NCBI GenBank assembly: GCA_018269005.1
Contig: JAFDVK010000031.1
Location: forward strand, 18,031-82,030
Reading direction: 5' to 3'
Source of the DNA: Acidobacteriota bacterium
GTDB lineage: Bacteria > Acidobacteriota > Blastocatellia > Pyrinomonadales > Pyrinomonadaceae
Length of the DNA: 64,000 bases
In this document: one piece after another, positions 1 to 7,829 of the stretch
How positions within the stretch are numbered: position 1 is the stretch's first letter
Layout of the letters: each line of letters starts with the position of its first letter
Notes under the pieces: model-generated
Database searches by the model: none
The model's input: only the letters and a program-made list of their open reading frames with translations
What the model was told of the DNA's origin: nothing
Program-made: the position numbers and the translations under genes

Positions 1-1
1 G

Positions 2-187
2 CAAGACGGTCGAACTCGCTCGAACCTTCCGGCGATTTATGGCCTCAAGGCAATGGACAGTCTTCAACTCGCGGCGGCTCTCGTTTGGTGCAAGGAGTTG
101 CCGAAGAACAATGATTTTGTTTCCGCGGACGATCGCTTGCTAAGGGCTGCGGAGAGGGCGGGGTTCAATGTTCATGATCTGTCTTGA
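2..187 (+). CDS. PIN-domain (VapC-like) toxin, C-terminal fragment
   Basis: Only the last 61 codons are inside the window; the frame is open from base 2 to a TGA at 185-187. The translation has the layout of a PIN-domain C-terminus: GLKAMDSLQLAAAL (family pattern 'L.a.DalhlAaA', whose Asp is a metal ligand), then FVSADDRLLRAAERAGF (pattern 'F.S.D..L..AA...G', holding the last conserved Asp). PIN proteins are Mg-dependent endoribonucleases and usually the toxin half of a VapBC pair. The antitoxin, if any, would lie upstream, outside the window. The PIN reading is firm; the substrate and the toxin role are inferred. Confidence 0.75.
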   Translation, partial: QDGRTRSNLPAIYGLKAMDSLQLAAALVWCKELPKNNDFVSADDRLLRAAERAGFNVHDLS

Positions 188-238
188 TCCGCGAAAGGTC
201 GGCCTCTTCTGATCGAAAGGGCAACCACTATTTCAGAA

Positions 239-1264
239 ATGAACCTATTCGAATTAACAACAGCATTGATGTCGATACCGTCCACTTCCGGCGAGGAGGA
301 GGCGGTTGGGTTTTGGCTGCGGGACTATTTGCATGGACTGGGTTGGAATGTCGAGATGCAGGCGGTCGGTGAAGAGCGGACGGGGGCGTCCGCGTTCCGT
401 CAGAACAATGTCATTGCGACGTTGAACGAGACGCCGAGGGTGTGGCTTTCGACGCACATGGATACGGTGCCGCCGTATATTCCGCCGACCGAGGACGATG
501 AGAAGATCTATGGCCGCGGAGCGTGCGATGCGAAGGGAATTATCGCCTCGCAGATCACGGCTGCGGAGCGGTTGCGTAAAGAAGGCGTTGACGATATCGG
601 CCTGCTCTTTACGGTAGAAGAAGAGCGTGCGTCCACAGGTGCGAAAGCCGCGAACCTTCACCCATTGGCGGCGAAATGTGAATTTCTGATCAACGGAGAG
701 CCGACCGACAACGACCTTGCGATCGGTTCAAAGGGAACGTTTCGTTTGAATATCAAAACCTCAGGGAAAGCCGCTCATTCTGCCTATCCTGAGATGGGCG
801 AATCCGCGATCGAGAAGCTGCTCGACATCCTTGACGACGTTCGGCACACCCGTCTTCCCAATGATGAATTCTTCGGCGAGACGACCGTAAATATAGGCAC
901 GATCGACGGCGGAATGGCACTCAACGTGATACCTCCGTCAGCAGAAGCGGGACTTGCGATCCGTTTGACTACTAAACGCGAACCGATCGAGGATGCGATC
1001 CGCGGCGTCGTTCGGGACCGCGGAGAGGTCGAAGTATTGTCGGCGAGCGAGCCCGTCAAGATGCACGCGGTCGAGGGTTTTACGCAAAAGGTCGTACGAT
1101 TTACTACTGACATCCCGCATCTTCCGAACTGGGGCAGGCCGCTCCTCATCGGTCCCGGCTCGATCCTTGTCGCTCACACAAAAGACGAGTTCGTGCTCAA
1201 GAAGGATCTTGAAAAGGCTGTAACTCTTTACGTTGACCTCGCCAAAAAACTGTTGGCAAATTAG
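239..1264 (+). CDS. M20-family metallohydrolase (ArgE/DapE-like deacylase)
   Basis: 341 aa. The two-zinc M20 site is visible: STHMDTVPP (His73, Asp75), GRGACDAKG (bridging Asp97) and the catalytic/metal pair EEE at about 127-129. The dimerisation-domain His lies in SGKAAHSAYPE. There is no signal peptide, so it acts in the cytoplasm. The family removes acyl groups from amino acids (ArgE on N-acetylornithine, DapE on N-succinyl-L,L-DAP). No other DapE candidate is seen, and dapB, dapA, dapD and asd lie 13-22 kb downstream, so DapE is a reasonable guess. ArgE or a dipeptidase is equally possible from sequence alone. The ATG at 239 has only a weak ribosome-binding site. Confidence 0.8.
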   Translation: MNLFELTTALMSIPSTSGEEEAVGFWLRDYLHGLGWNVEMQAVGEERTGASAFRQNNVIATLNETPRVWLSTHMDTVPPYIPPTEDDEKIYGRGACDAKGIIASQITAAERLRKEGVDDIGLLFTVEEERASTGAKAANLHPLAAKCEFLINGEPTDNDLAIGSKGTFRLNIKTSGKAAHSAYPEMGESAIEKLLDILDDVRHTRLPNDEFFGETTVNIGTIDGGMALNVIPPSAEAGLAIRLTTKREPIEDAIRGVVRDRGEVEVLSASEPVKMHAVEGFTQKVVRFTTDIPHLPNWGRPLLIGPGSILVAHTKDEFVLKKDLEKAVTLYVDLAKKLLAN

Positions 1265-1350
1265 AGCGTTGGCCGAGTCCTCGGGCTACAAACTTTTTGC
1301 CGCTGCGCGTCGTATTATCTCCGAACGAACTTTCTTACAGGACCACTAGA

Positions 1351-3234
1351 ATGAAAAAACAGATCATTTTCCTCCTCTTTGTGTTGACCCTTGCGGCAGT
1401 TCCGGCATTGGCTCAAGACCAGCTCTTTATGCCGCGCAATGTTAAGGCGGCGTACGCGAATGGGACGCGGAGCACCGACGGCAAACCGGGTCCAAAATAT
1501 TATCAGAACAAATCAGTCCACGATATTCGTATGACGATCGCTCCGCCGAATCGGACGATCACCGGGTCGGAGGAGATCGTTTATACGAACAACGGTCCAA
1601 AGCCGCTCCCGACGCTCGTGCTGCGTTTTGAACTTAACGTCCATTCGCCAGAGGCGATGCGCGAACGTCCCGTAAACGACGATCAACTGACATCGGATGT
1701 GCAGATCGATGAGTTTGCCGAGAATGGTACGGTGAAAGAATGGAAGCCTGCATTCCCGGGCAAAGGAATGACGTACAACATGATTAAGTTGGACACGCCC
1801 GTTCCTCCGGACGGAACCGTCAAACTGTCGTTCAAATGGCATTATGAACTTGTCCTCGAATCCGGCCGCGAGGGCGTGATCGACCCGACAACGTTCTATA
1901 TCGCCTATTTTTACCCGAGGATCGCGGTGCTCGACGATGTTAACGGCTGGGACAACATTCCGCATACGCTTTCGCACGAATTCTTCGGTGATTTTAATGA
2001 TTACACGCTCGATGTGACCGTCCCGAAGAACTATATCGTTTGGGCGACGGGCGACCTGATGAATGCCGATGAGGTGCTCCAACCGACGATCGCCGATCGA
2101 TTGAAAAGGTCATTCGCTAGCGATGAGGTCGTGAATGTTGCGACTCTCGACGAAGTAAAAGCGGGGAAGGTTACGGCGCAGAATCCGACCAATACATGGA
2201 AATGGAAGGCGGAGAATGTCTCGGATGTGGCGTTCGGCCTGAGCGATCATTATATCTGGGACGCGGGCAGCCTTGTCGTTGATAAAAAGACCGGAAGGCG
2301 TGCGAGCACGCAGGCAGCTTACGACGAACCATCAAAGAATTTTGCGAATATGGTGAAGTACATCAAGACGTCCCTTGATTTTTCATCGAATCAATGGCCG
2401 GGCGTACCGTATCCTTATCCGAAGATGACGGTCTTCCGCGGCTTCGCCGATATGGAATATCCGATGATGGCCAATGACAGCGCGCAAGAGAATCCCGATA
2501 TGCAGGAGTTCGTGGCGGCACACGAGATCATGCACTCATATTTTCCGTTCTATATGGGAATCAACGAGCGGCGCTATGCGTTCATGGAGGAGGGCTGGAC
2601 GACCGCGTTCGAGTACCTTTTCAACGAAGCGACATTCAGTAAAGATCAAGCAGACAAGCTGTTCAAGGGCTTTCGCGTCCGGGGTTGGATCCGAAATATG
2701 TCATCTGATGCCGATATCCCGATCATGACACCGGAAAACGTCTTGACCGGCAGCGGATACGGCAACAACAAATATGGACGGTCCGCCCTCGGCTACCTTG
2801 CGATGAAAGATCTGTTGGGCGACGCAGAATTCAAGCGCGTCCTGCATGGTTTCATGGACCGTTGGCACGGCAAACACCCGACGCCGTGGGATATGTTCAA
2901 CAGCTTCAACGACATCTCGGGCAAGGATATGAACTGGTTCTGGAATTCGTGGTTCTTTACCTACGGCTATATCGACCTCGCGGTCGGTGGCGTTAATGGC
3001 AAGGACATTACGATCAAGAACCTCGGCGGTTTCCCGGCACCGGTCGATCTGAAGGTGACCTTTGATGACGGTACGGCCGAAACGCTTCATCAGACTCCGG
3101 CGATCTGGGAAAAGAATATGAAGCAAGCGGTCGTCCGGGTCGCGTCGAAAAAGGCCATCAAAAGCGTCGCTCTGGACGGCGGGATCTTTGTGGACTACAA
3201 CGAGTCGGACAACGTCTGGCCCGCGACAAAGTAG
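1351..3234 (+). CDS. Secreted M1-family zinc metallopeptidase
   Basis: 627 aa from ATG 1351. That start is chosen because it opens directly into a Sec signal peptide (MKKQIIFLLFVL... ending near ALAQ) with AGGA about 11 nt upstream; the upstream extension of the frame is not signal-like. The gluzincin motif HEIMH is at residues 391-395 and the third zinc ligand Glu414 follows in MEEGWTT, giving the HExxH-x18-E spacing of M1 aminopeptidases. The N-terminal part looks like the beta-rich M1 domain. The usual exopeptidase GxMEN motif is replaced by a divergent stretch ending in MEYPMMAND, so substrate preference may differ. It is probably periplasmic or secreted and used in peptide scavenging. 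Confidence 0.85.
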   Translation: MKKQIIFLLFVLTLAAVPALAQDQLFMPRNVKAAYANGTRSTDGKPGPKYYQNKSVHDIRMTIAPPNRTITGSEEIVYTNNGPKPLPTLVLRFELNVHSPEAMRERPVNDDQLTSDVQIDEFAENGTVKEWKPAFPGKGMTYNMIKLDTPVPPDGTVKLSFKWHYELVLESGREGVIDPTTFYIAYFYPRIAVLDDVNGWDNIPHTLSHEFFGDFNDYTLDVTVPKNYIVWATGDLMNADEVLQPTIADRLKRSFASDEVVNVATLDEVKAGKVTAQNPTNTWKWKAENVSDVAFGLSDHYIWDAGSLVVDKKTGRRASTQAAYDEPSKNFANMVKYIKTSLDFSSNQWPGVPYPYPKMTVFRGFADMEYPMMANDSAQENPDMQEFVAAHEIMHSYFPFYMGINERRYAFMEEGWTTAFEYLFNEATFSKDQADKLFKGFRVRGWIRNMSSDADIPIMTPENVLTGSGYGNNKYGRSALGYLAMKDLLGDAEFKRVLHGFMDRWHGKHPTPWDMFNSFNDISGKDMNWFWNSWFFTYGYIDLAVGGVNGKDITIKNLGGFPAPVDLKVTFDDGTAETLHQTPAIWEKNMKQAVVRVASKKAIKSVALDGGIFVDYNESDNVWPATK

Positions 3235-3346
3235 TGATCTACAATAATAGGAGTAGTCAGAATTCTATTGGGAAATTCAAAAACCCGCGTCGCAGGAATT
3301 GCTTTGCAGTCATTACAGCACATTGCTGTTGTTCAAACGTCGTGGG

Positions 3347-3802
3347 TTAGGGCGCGATCCGAGTCTCACAAATTACGCTGGCTTGTCTGCCGAACAATAG
3401 CCATTTTCTGCGTACATTCATCCAAATATCGGTAAATCGGCGGTTTATTGTTCTACCGGCATTGACCGATTTTCCGCTTGGCACAACGGTTTCGCTCCCC
3501 ATCACAATGACGGTGCGGCCGTGAACACGTATCGTTTCGATGATCCGGTCAAATTGTGCATAGGTTGTTAAACCCTTGCGGACCCGGCCCTCATTTGCAT
3601 TGACGACGACATCGAACGCGTTATTCACTGTGTAATCTTTCGACCATCGCCTTTGCATTGCGTCGATGTCGCCCCGAAGAAGGTATGCGACCTGCAGATC
3701 TTCCAGCCGCGTGATGATCTTCCTGATCTTCTTATCCCGCGTTTGGGCTGAAAGAGCAAAGGTAGTGGTGATCGTTAGACAGAACAAAAGAATTATCTTC
3801 AT
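3347..3802 (-). CDS. Secreted NTF2-like (DUF4440-type) small protein
   Basis: 151 aa with a clear Sec signal peptide (MKIILLFCLTITTTFALSAQ). After a helical stretch the mature part has the pattern of SnoaL/DUF4440 NTF2-like folds: a long amphipathic helix (IRKIITRLEDLQVAYLLRGD) with RRWSKDYTVNNAFD, then beta strands ending in RRFTDIWMNVRRKWLLFGRQAS, close to the 'r.TdvW.k..g.W....' signature. Such proteins bind small molecules or are orphan subunits; no catalytic residues can be assigned. It lies downstream of, and on the same strand as, the 3902-4444 gene, separated by a strong hairpin, so the two are probably separate transcripts. Confidence 0.65.
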   Translation of the reverse strand: MKIILLFCLTITTTFALSAQTRDKKIRKIITRLEDLQVAYLLRGDIDAMQRRWSKDYTVNNAFDVVVNANEGRVRKGLTTYAQFDRIIETIRVHGRTVIVMGSETVVPSGKSVNAGRTINRRFTDIWMNVRRKWLLFGRQASVICETRIAP

Positions 3803-3842
3803 ATTTCCTCAAATTGGTCGTTAGTCTCGGTGAACTTACAGG

Positions 3843-3888
3843 ACGCAAGCTTGATCTGTTGTGAATATCCACCAGATCAAGCTTGCGT
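3843..3888 (-). terminator. 16-bp perfect hairpin between two minus-strand genes
   Basis: Bases 3843-3858 and 3873-3888 are perfect reverse complements (16 bp, AAGCTTGATC core) around a 14-nt loop. It begins 13 nt past the stop of the 3902-4444 gene on the minus strand. No U-tract follows, so it could be a weak terminator, an mRNA 3'-end stabiliser or a 5'-leader structure of the 3347-3802 gene. Confidence 0.6.
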
Positions 3889-3901
3889 TCGTTGGAAGGG
3901 T

Positions 3902-4444
3902 TTATTCAAAACGCGTGCCGACTTCGGACGAGCAATTATTTCGGATCACATTGCCGTTGACGTCGAGAACCTGGGCCGCAGCTGTTGCCGTATAATTGTT
4001 GGCATCACGGCTCAGATGAATGTCTTGTCGTACGATCTGCCTTCCGGCGAGCGTGCCGTCCGGATTAAAACGGAAGAATTGAAAAGCGGTTTCGTAATGC
4101 AGGCCGCCCTCGTAATACCAGACTCCGTGGCTTGGGCTTCGGAGTGAAGGAGCGGTGTTCGATCCGGCTTCCCAAAATGTGTTGCCTCGCGAAAAGGTGA
4201 ACATCGCCGGAAAAGTGCCGAGTGCTGCGCCCGTATTGCAATCGAGGCGTGTTACCACGGTGTTCCATGAGCCTTCCAGAAGCCTAGCGTTTCTTCTCGA
4301 TAGTGCGGACTCTTCTTGCCGCTGCTCGTCGCTTGACGGGTCTGCTGCGGCATCCTGCGCGAAAATTGATATCTGCGCGAATGCCACCATCGTGAAAATT
4401 GCCAAAGCCGTTGTGCTGATCGTTCTTGCGAATGTGTTTTTCAT
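3902..4444 (-). CDS. Secreted hypothetical protein, beta-barrel-like
   Basis: 180 aa. The N-terminus is a signal peptide (MKNTFARTISTTALAIFTMVAFAQISIFAQ), followed by an acidic low-complexity linker and a domain opening LLEGSWNTVVTRLDCNTG. 'L.G.W...v' openings followed by alternating strands (FTFSRGNTFWEAGS, GVWYYEGGLHYETAFQFFRFNPDG) resemble lipocalin-like folds common in acidobacterial secretomes. Two cysteines (RLDCNTG, RNNCSS) could form a disulfide in the periplasm. No enzyme motif is visible. The family name is uncertain; secretion is well supported. Confidence 0.6.
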   Translation of the reverse strand: MKNTFARTISTTALAIFTMVAFAQISIFAQDAAADPSSDEQRQEESALSRRNARLLEGSWNTVVTRLDCNTGAALGTFPAMFTFSRGNTFWEAGSNTAPSLRSPSHGVWYYEGGLHYETAFQFFRFNPDGTLAGRQIVRQDIHLSRDANNYTATAAAQVLDVNGNVIRNNCSSEVGTRFE

Positions 4445-4572
4445 AGTTTCCTCTTTGTTTTGTTATTTCAGCCAGAAATCTTGGTTGCTCCGGCCTCTTG
4501 CGAAAACGAGCTTCCATTGCCCGGCTGATGCGTGTCATAATCACAAACACCGGTTCATATATTCTTTCGGAC

Positions 4573-4601
4573 TTCTTGAAAGTTTTCTGATTCGTTTCTG
4601 A
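4573..4601 (+). promoter_or_regulatory. Triple 11-bp-phased direct repeat upstream of regulator A
   Basis: Three T(T/C)TGA-type half-sites (CTTGA, TCTGA, TCTGA) end at 4579, 4590 and 4601, exactly 11 bp apart. This is the period used by PhoB/OmpR winged helices binding side by side. The same element stands upstream of the second regulator gene (12068-12096). An alternative reading is a promoter, with TTGAAA (4576-4581) as -35 and the -10 at 4599-4604, which would place transcription start at or next to the ATG at 4611 (a leaderless mRNA). Confidence 0.5.
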
Positions 4602-4610
4602 AAAACCGCT

Positions 4611-6512
4611 ATGTCCAGCGAACGCAAAGAGTTATACGAGTTCGACAACTTCTGCCTCGACATTTCTGAACGCATTTTATGGCGTGAAGGCGAGCGTGTG
4701 CCGCTTTCTGAAAAGGCTTTTGACACATTGTGCGTACTGGTTAGGCACGGAGATCATCTGGTGAGCAAAGATGAATTGTTGAATGAAGTCTGGGCCGATG
4801 CGATCGTCGAGGAAAATAACTTAGATAAGAACATTTCGCTGCTGCGGCAGGTTTTGGGCGAACGTGCGGGCAAAGGAAAGTTTATTGAGACCGTACGGGG
4901 CCACGGCTACAGATTCGTTGCCGACGTAACTCGGGTTGATAGAGCTCCTGACACGCAAATTCGGGAGTTGGCGGAGTCCGACGGATCTGATGTTCAGATG
5001 CCTGAACCTCTCGCCAACGCGCAGAACCCAAAGACCGGGAACCAAAACCAAAAGATGGTTGCTTTCGCCGCATTACTTTTGTTGGCTACGGTCGTTGCTG
5101 TCGTTTATTATTGGCGATCGTCCGCACGACTCGTTTCTTCGCCGATCAGAACGATTGCCGTGCTGCCTTTTAAGCCGATTATCGCGGAGAATCGCAACGA
5201 AGCGTTGGAAATGGGAATGGCGGATACGCTCATCTCGAAACTGAGCAGTCGAGAAATTACTGTGAGGCCGCTCAGTTCGGTGCGTCGGTTCGCGGCGCTC
5301 GAACAAGACTCCCTGGCGGCCGGACGCGAACTTGGGGTAGAAGCAGTTTTGGACGGCAGCATCCAAATTTCAAACGACAGAGTTAGGATCTTGGCCAAAT
5401 TGCTCGGTGTCGATGACGGCAAGCAACTCTGGTCTGGACAGTTTGATGAAAAGTTGGATGATATTTTCGCCGTTCAGGATACGATCTCCGAAAAGGTGGC
5501 GGCTGCATTGAGGATCCGACTGGCTGGCCGCGATAAAAAGCATTCAACGGACAATATCGAAGCCTATCAGCTTTATATGAAAGGACGTTTTTATCTCCTT
5601 AAAGGGATAAATCCTGAGACCGATAAAAGTCTTACGTACTTTCAAGAAGCGATCGAAGCCGACCCTAATTACGCTCTCGCTTACGTCGGGCTCTCGGATA
5701 CCTTTCGCGGACGTGTTGTCGGTGGAGGAAGGTCTTCGGCCGAGTTTATGCCGAAAGCGAAAGCGGCCGCCGAGAAAGCCGTCGAAATCGACGATACGCT
5801 TGCCGAAGCTCATGCGGCGCTCGGACACATCATCTTCTGGTATGACTGGGATTGGGACGCTGCTGAAAGAGAATACAAGCGCGCATTGGAACTTGACCCA
5901 AGCAGCGTCGACTCACTTCAGAATTACGCCCATCTGCTTTCATGCACGGGCCACCACGCCGAGGCACTCGCCAACATAAAACTTGCCAGAGAGATCGACC
6001 CGCTGAATCCCAGGGTGAACGCTCTCGAAGGGCTGTTTCTGCTTCACGCGGGAAAACCCGATGAAGCGATCGCTGTATTGCAGAAAGCACTTGAGTTGCA
6101 ACCGAATCACCTGCTCGCAAATGCGTTCCTGGCGCGCGCTTACACTGAGAAAGGAATGTATGCCGAGGCCGATGTTAAGATCCGGAAGGCGAGAGAATCA
6201 TTTCCCGATAGTCCGGAAATAAATTCCTTCGGTGCCTATGCTCTGGCAAAAGCCGGGAAGCCGCTCGAAGCAAGAGCCGAGCTTGATGAGATGTTGACAC
6301 TGTCAGCGACACAATATGTGCCGAAGTATTGCATCGCATTGGTTTACAACGGGCTTGGCGAAAGCGAGAAAGCTCTCGACTATCTTGAAAAAGCTCTTGC
6401 GGAAAAAGACGCACGAATGGTCTTTCTCAAGGTTGAACCAAAGCTGAATAATTTACGTTCAGACCCGCGATTTATCGGACTGATGCGGCGGATGAATTTG
6501 ATCGACAAATGA
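4611..6512 (+). CDS. Winged-helix transcriptional regulator with TM helix and TPR repeats (regulator A)
   Basis: 633 aa. Residues 8-105 form an OmpR/PhoB-type DNA-binding winged helix (PLSEKAFDTLCVLVRHGD, LDKNISLLRQVLG, FIETVRGHGYRFV). One transmembrane helix follows at about 150-167 (AFAALLLLATVVAVVYYW), then a TolB/FlgO-like region (IRTIAVLPFKP..., VLDGSIQISNDRVRILAKL) and from about 310 a run of tetratricopeptide repeats to the C-terminus. CadC-like one-component regulators are built this way: DNA binding inside, sensing or protein contact outside. No Shine-Dalgarno is visible before the ATG. It is probably a paralogue of the 12105-13886 gene, which lacks the TM helix. Target genes are unknown; the flanking repeat element suggests autoregulation. 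Confidence 0.85.
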   Translation: MSSERKELYEFDNFCLDISERILWREGERVPLSEKAFDTLCVLVRHGDHLVSKDELLNEVWADAIVEENNLDKNISLLRQVLGERAGKGKFIETVRGHGYRFVADVTRVDRAPDTQIRELAESDGSDVQMPEPLANAQNPKTGNQNQKMVAFAALLLLATVVAVVYYWRSSARLVSSPIRTIAVLPFKPIIAENRNEALEMGMADTLISKLSSREITVRPLSSVRRFAALEQDSLAAGRELGVEAVLDGSIQISNDRVRILAKLLGVDDGKQLWSGQFDEKLDDIFAVQDTISEKVAAALRIRLAGRDKKHSTDNIEAYQLYMKGRFYLLKGINPETDKSLTYFQEAIEADPNYALAYVGLSDTFRGRVVGGGRSSAEFMPKAKAAAEKAVEIDDTLAEAHAALGHIIFWYDWDWDAAEREYKRALELDPSSVDSLQNYAHLLSCTGHHAEALANIKLAREIDPLNPRVNALEGLFLLHAGKPDEAIAVLQKALELQPNHLLANAFLARAYTEKGMYAEADVKIRKARESFPDSPEINSFGAYALAKAGKPLEARAELDEMLTLSATQYVPKYCIALVYNGLGESEKALDYLEKALAEKDARMVFLKVEPKLNNLRSDPRFIGLMRRMNLIDK

Positions 6513-6552
6513 AAATTGCGCTTATCGGATATGGGCGATGGGGAAGATCGTC
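6509..6552 (+). pseudogene. Broken 5' fragment of dapB
   Basis: These 44 bases match the first 45 bases of dapB (13944-13988) with one substitution and one deleted G (43 identities). The ATG overlaps the stop of regulator A as ATGA. The shifted frame reads MKIALIGYGRWG before losing all similarity and ending at a TAG shortly after. It is a scar of the original regulator A-dapB junction, or of a recombination using it. Confidence 0.8.
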
Positions 6553-6573
6553 TGCCGGTCAGAAGGCCCGGAG

Positions 6574-7737
6574 TTACGGCACCTCTTCGACCTCTATCTC
6601 ATACGGGTCAACGCGGCCGCTGCCAAAATAGCCGCGCGAGCAAGTCCTGCCGCTTCCGCTACCTAGGCTCGGGAAGAAGAATCGGACGGTCAAGGTGTGT
6701 GCTCCGGCGGCGATCCCGTTGGCAAAGCCGAAGATAGTAAAGTTTTTTCCATATTCTGGGTTCGTTCCGCTCGCGAGCCTGTCAAAATCTGTGAACTGCA
6801 TTCGAATCGTGGTCGGGCTGATCGGGGCGTCGTCTATGAGAACCTCAACCCATGGAAACCCCGATTCGGAGGCCGGCACACGGATATCCGCAAGGTCAGC
6901 ATACTCGATCCTCAAACGGCTGGAACCAGAGTTTTTCGTAAATCCTAAGGTGTACAAAGGCGCTGTGGACAGGACGTTGTTGCAGGAAATTGGGGTCCAA
7001 CCGGTTCCTGACGTGGAGTAGATCATTCGCGGCCCGAGTTCCTGCCATTGTGTTCCGTTCGAGATCCTCATCGCCTTAGAAGAGGTGTTGAAATAGGCAC
7101 GTCCTGCATTGGCGGCGGAGGACGGTGCCGGATCGACCGCGGCATTCTCAAGGCGTGGTGCGATGATCTGCCCGTCACCCGCGAGCGTGATCTTCGGAAA
7201 GGAATTCCCATCGGACGTGAAAACATTATTGCCGTTGAGCTTTGCAACATTGGTCAAGTTCGAGCCATCGCCGTTGGTCACGAGAAAGTTGGCTGCCGCA
7301 ATGCCGCCGAGTTTTTGTGAATCAGCGGCGATGTCGGCTTCGCCGGAGATCAAGGCCCTGATCGAATATGGAGCGGATGTTATTGGTTGTCGCGGGCTCA
7401 AGATGGTATAGGTTTCCCCGGAATTGTGACGGACCGCGATCTCGATATATCTGTTGGCCCCGGTGAATACGTTTACGCCAAAATCAATATCCGCTGAAAA
7501 CATCCCGGCATTTGCCGTTACCGGCACGTCGGAGATGGTCGAGCCGATCTGAGTTCCGCCCGAAACCGCGTCAAAGAGCTTGAACGTCATTTGATAGCTG
7601 CCGGCCGCGAGAGCCCCGCCGTCGATCATCTTGCCCTGATAGGTGAACACGCTTGTCTGGGCGAATATCGAGGTCCCAATGACGAGGGCAACGGCTAGAA
7701 CACATGGAAGCTTCTTGAAGATGGTTCGATCCAGCAT
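6574..7737 (-). CDS. Secreted fibre-like protein with N-terminal 'YQGK' domain
   Basis: 387 aa. A signal peptide (to about SIFAQ) is followed by a domain of about 100 aa (VFTYQGKMIDGG..., ending in LSPRQPITSAPYSIRA) shared with the N-terminus of the 936-aa protein encoded next to it. That domain recurs in secreted proteins of acidobacteria, planctomycetes and myxobacteria. A LGGIAAANFLVTNGDGSNLTNV stretch, typical of phage-tail-fibre-like proteins, leads to a unique C-terminal region of about 170 aa with two cysteines. No catalytic motif is seen. It is probably an extracellular or surface structural protein and may share a transcript with 7830-10640 (92-nt gap). Confidence 0.7.
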   Translation of the reverse strand: MLDRTIFKKLPCVLAVALVIGTSIFAQTSVFTYQGKMIDGGALAAGSYQMTFKLFDAVSGGTQIGSTISDVPVTANAGMFSADIDFGVNVFTGANRYIEIAVRHNSGETYTILSPRQPITSAPYSIRALISGEADIAADSQKLGGIAAANFLVTNGDGSNLTNVAKLNGNNVFTSDGNSFPKITLAGDGQIIAPRLENAAVDPAPSSAANAGRAYFNTSSKAMRISNGTQWQELGPRMIYSTSGTGWTPISCNNVLSTAPLYTLGFTKNSGSSRLRIEYADLADIRVPASESGFPWVEVLIDDAPISPTTIRMQFTDFDRLASGTNPEYGKNFTIFGFANGIAAGAHTLTVRFFFPSLGSGSGRTCSRGYFGSGRVDPYEIEVEEVP

Positions 7738-7829
7738 ATTAATATTGTCCTTTTTCTCCTCACGAGCGTTTCATCCGCTCTGATCGACGTCGCCCCTTTT
7801 TGCGCGTCGACGCGATCTCTCGCAAAACC

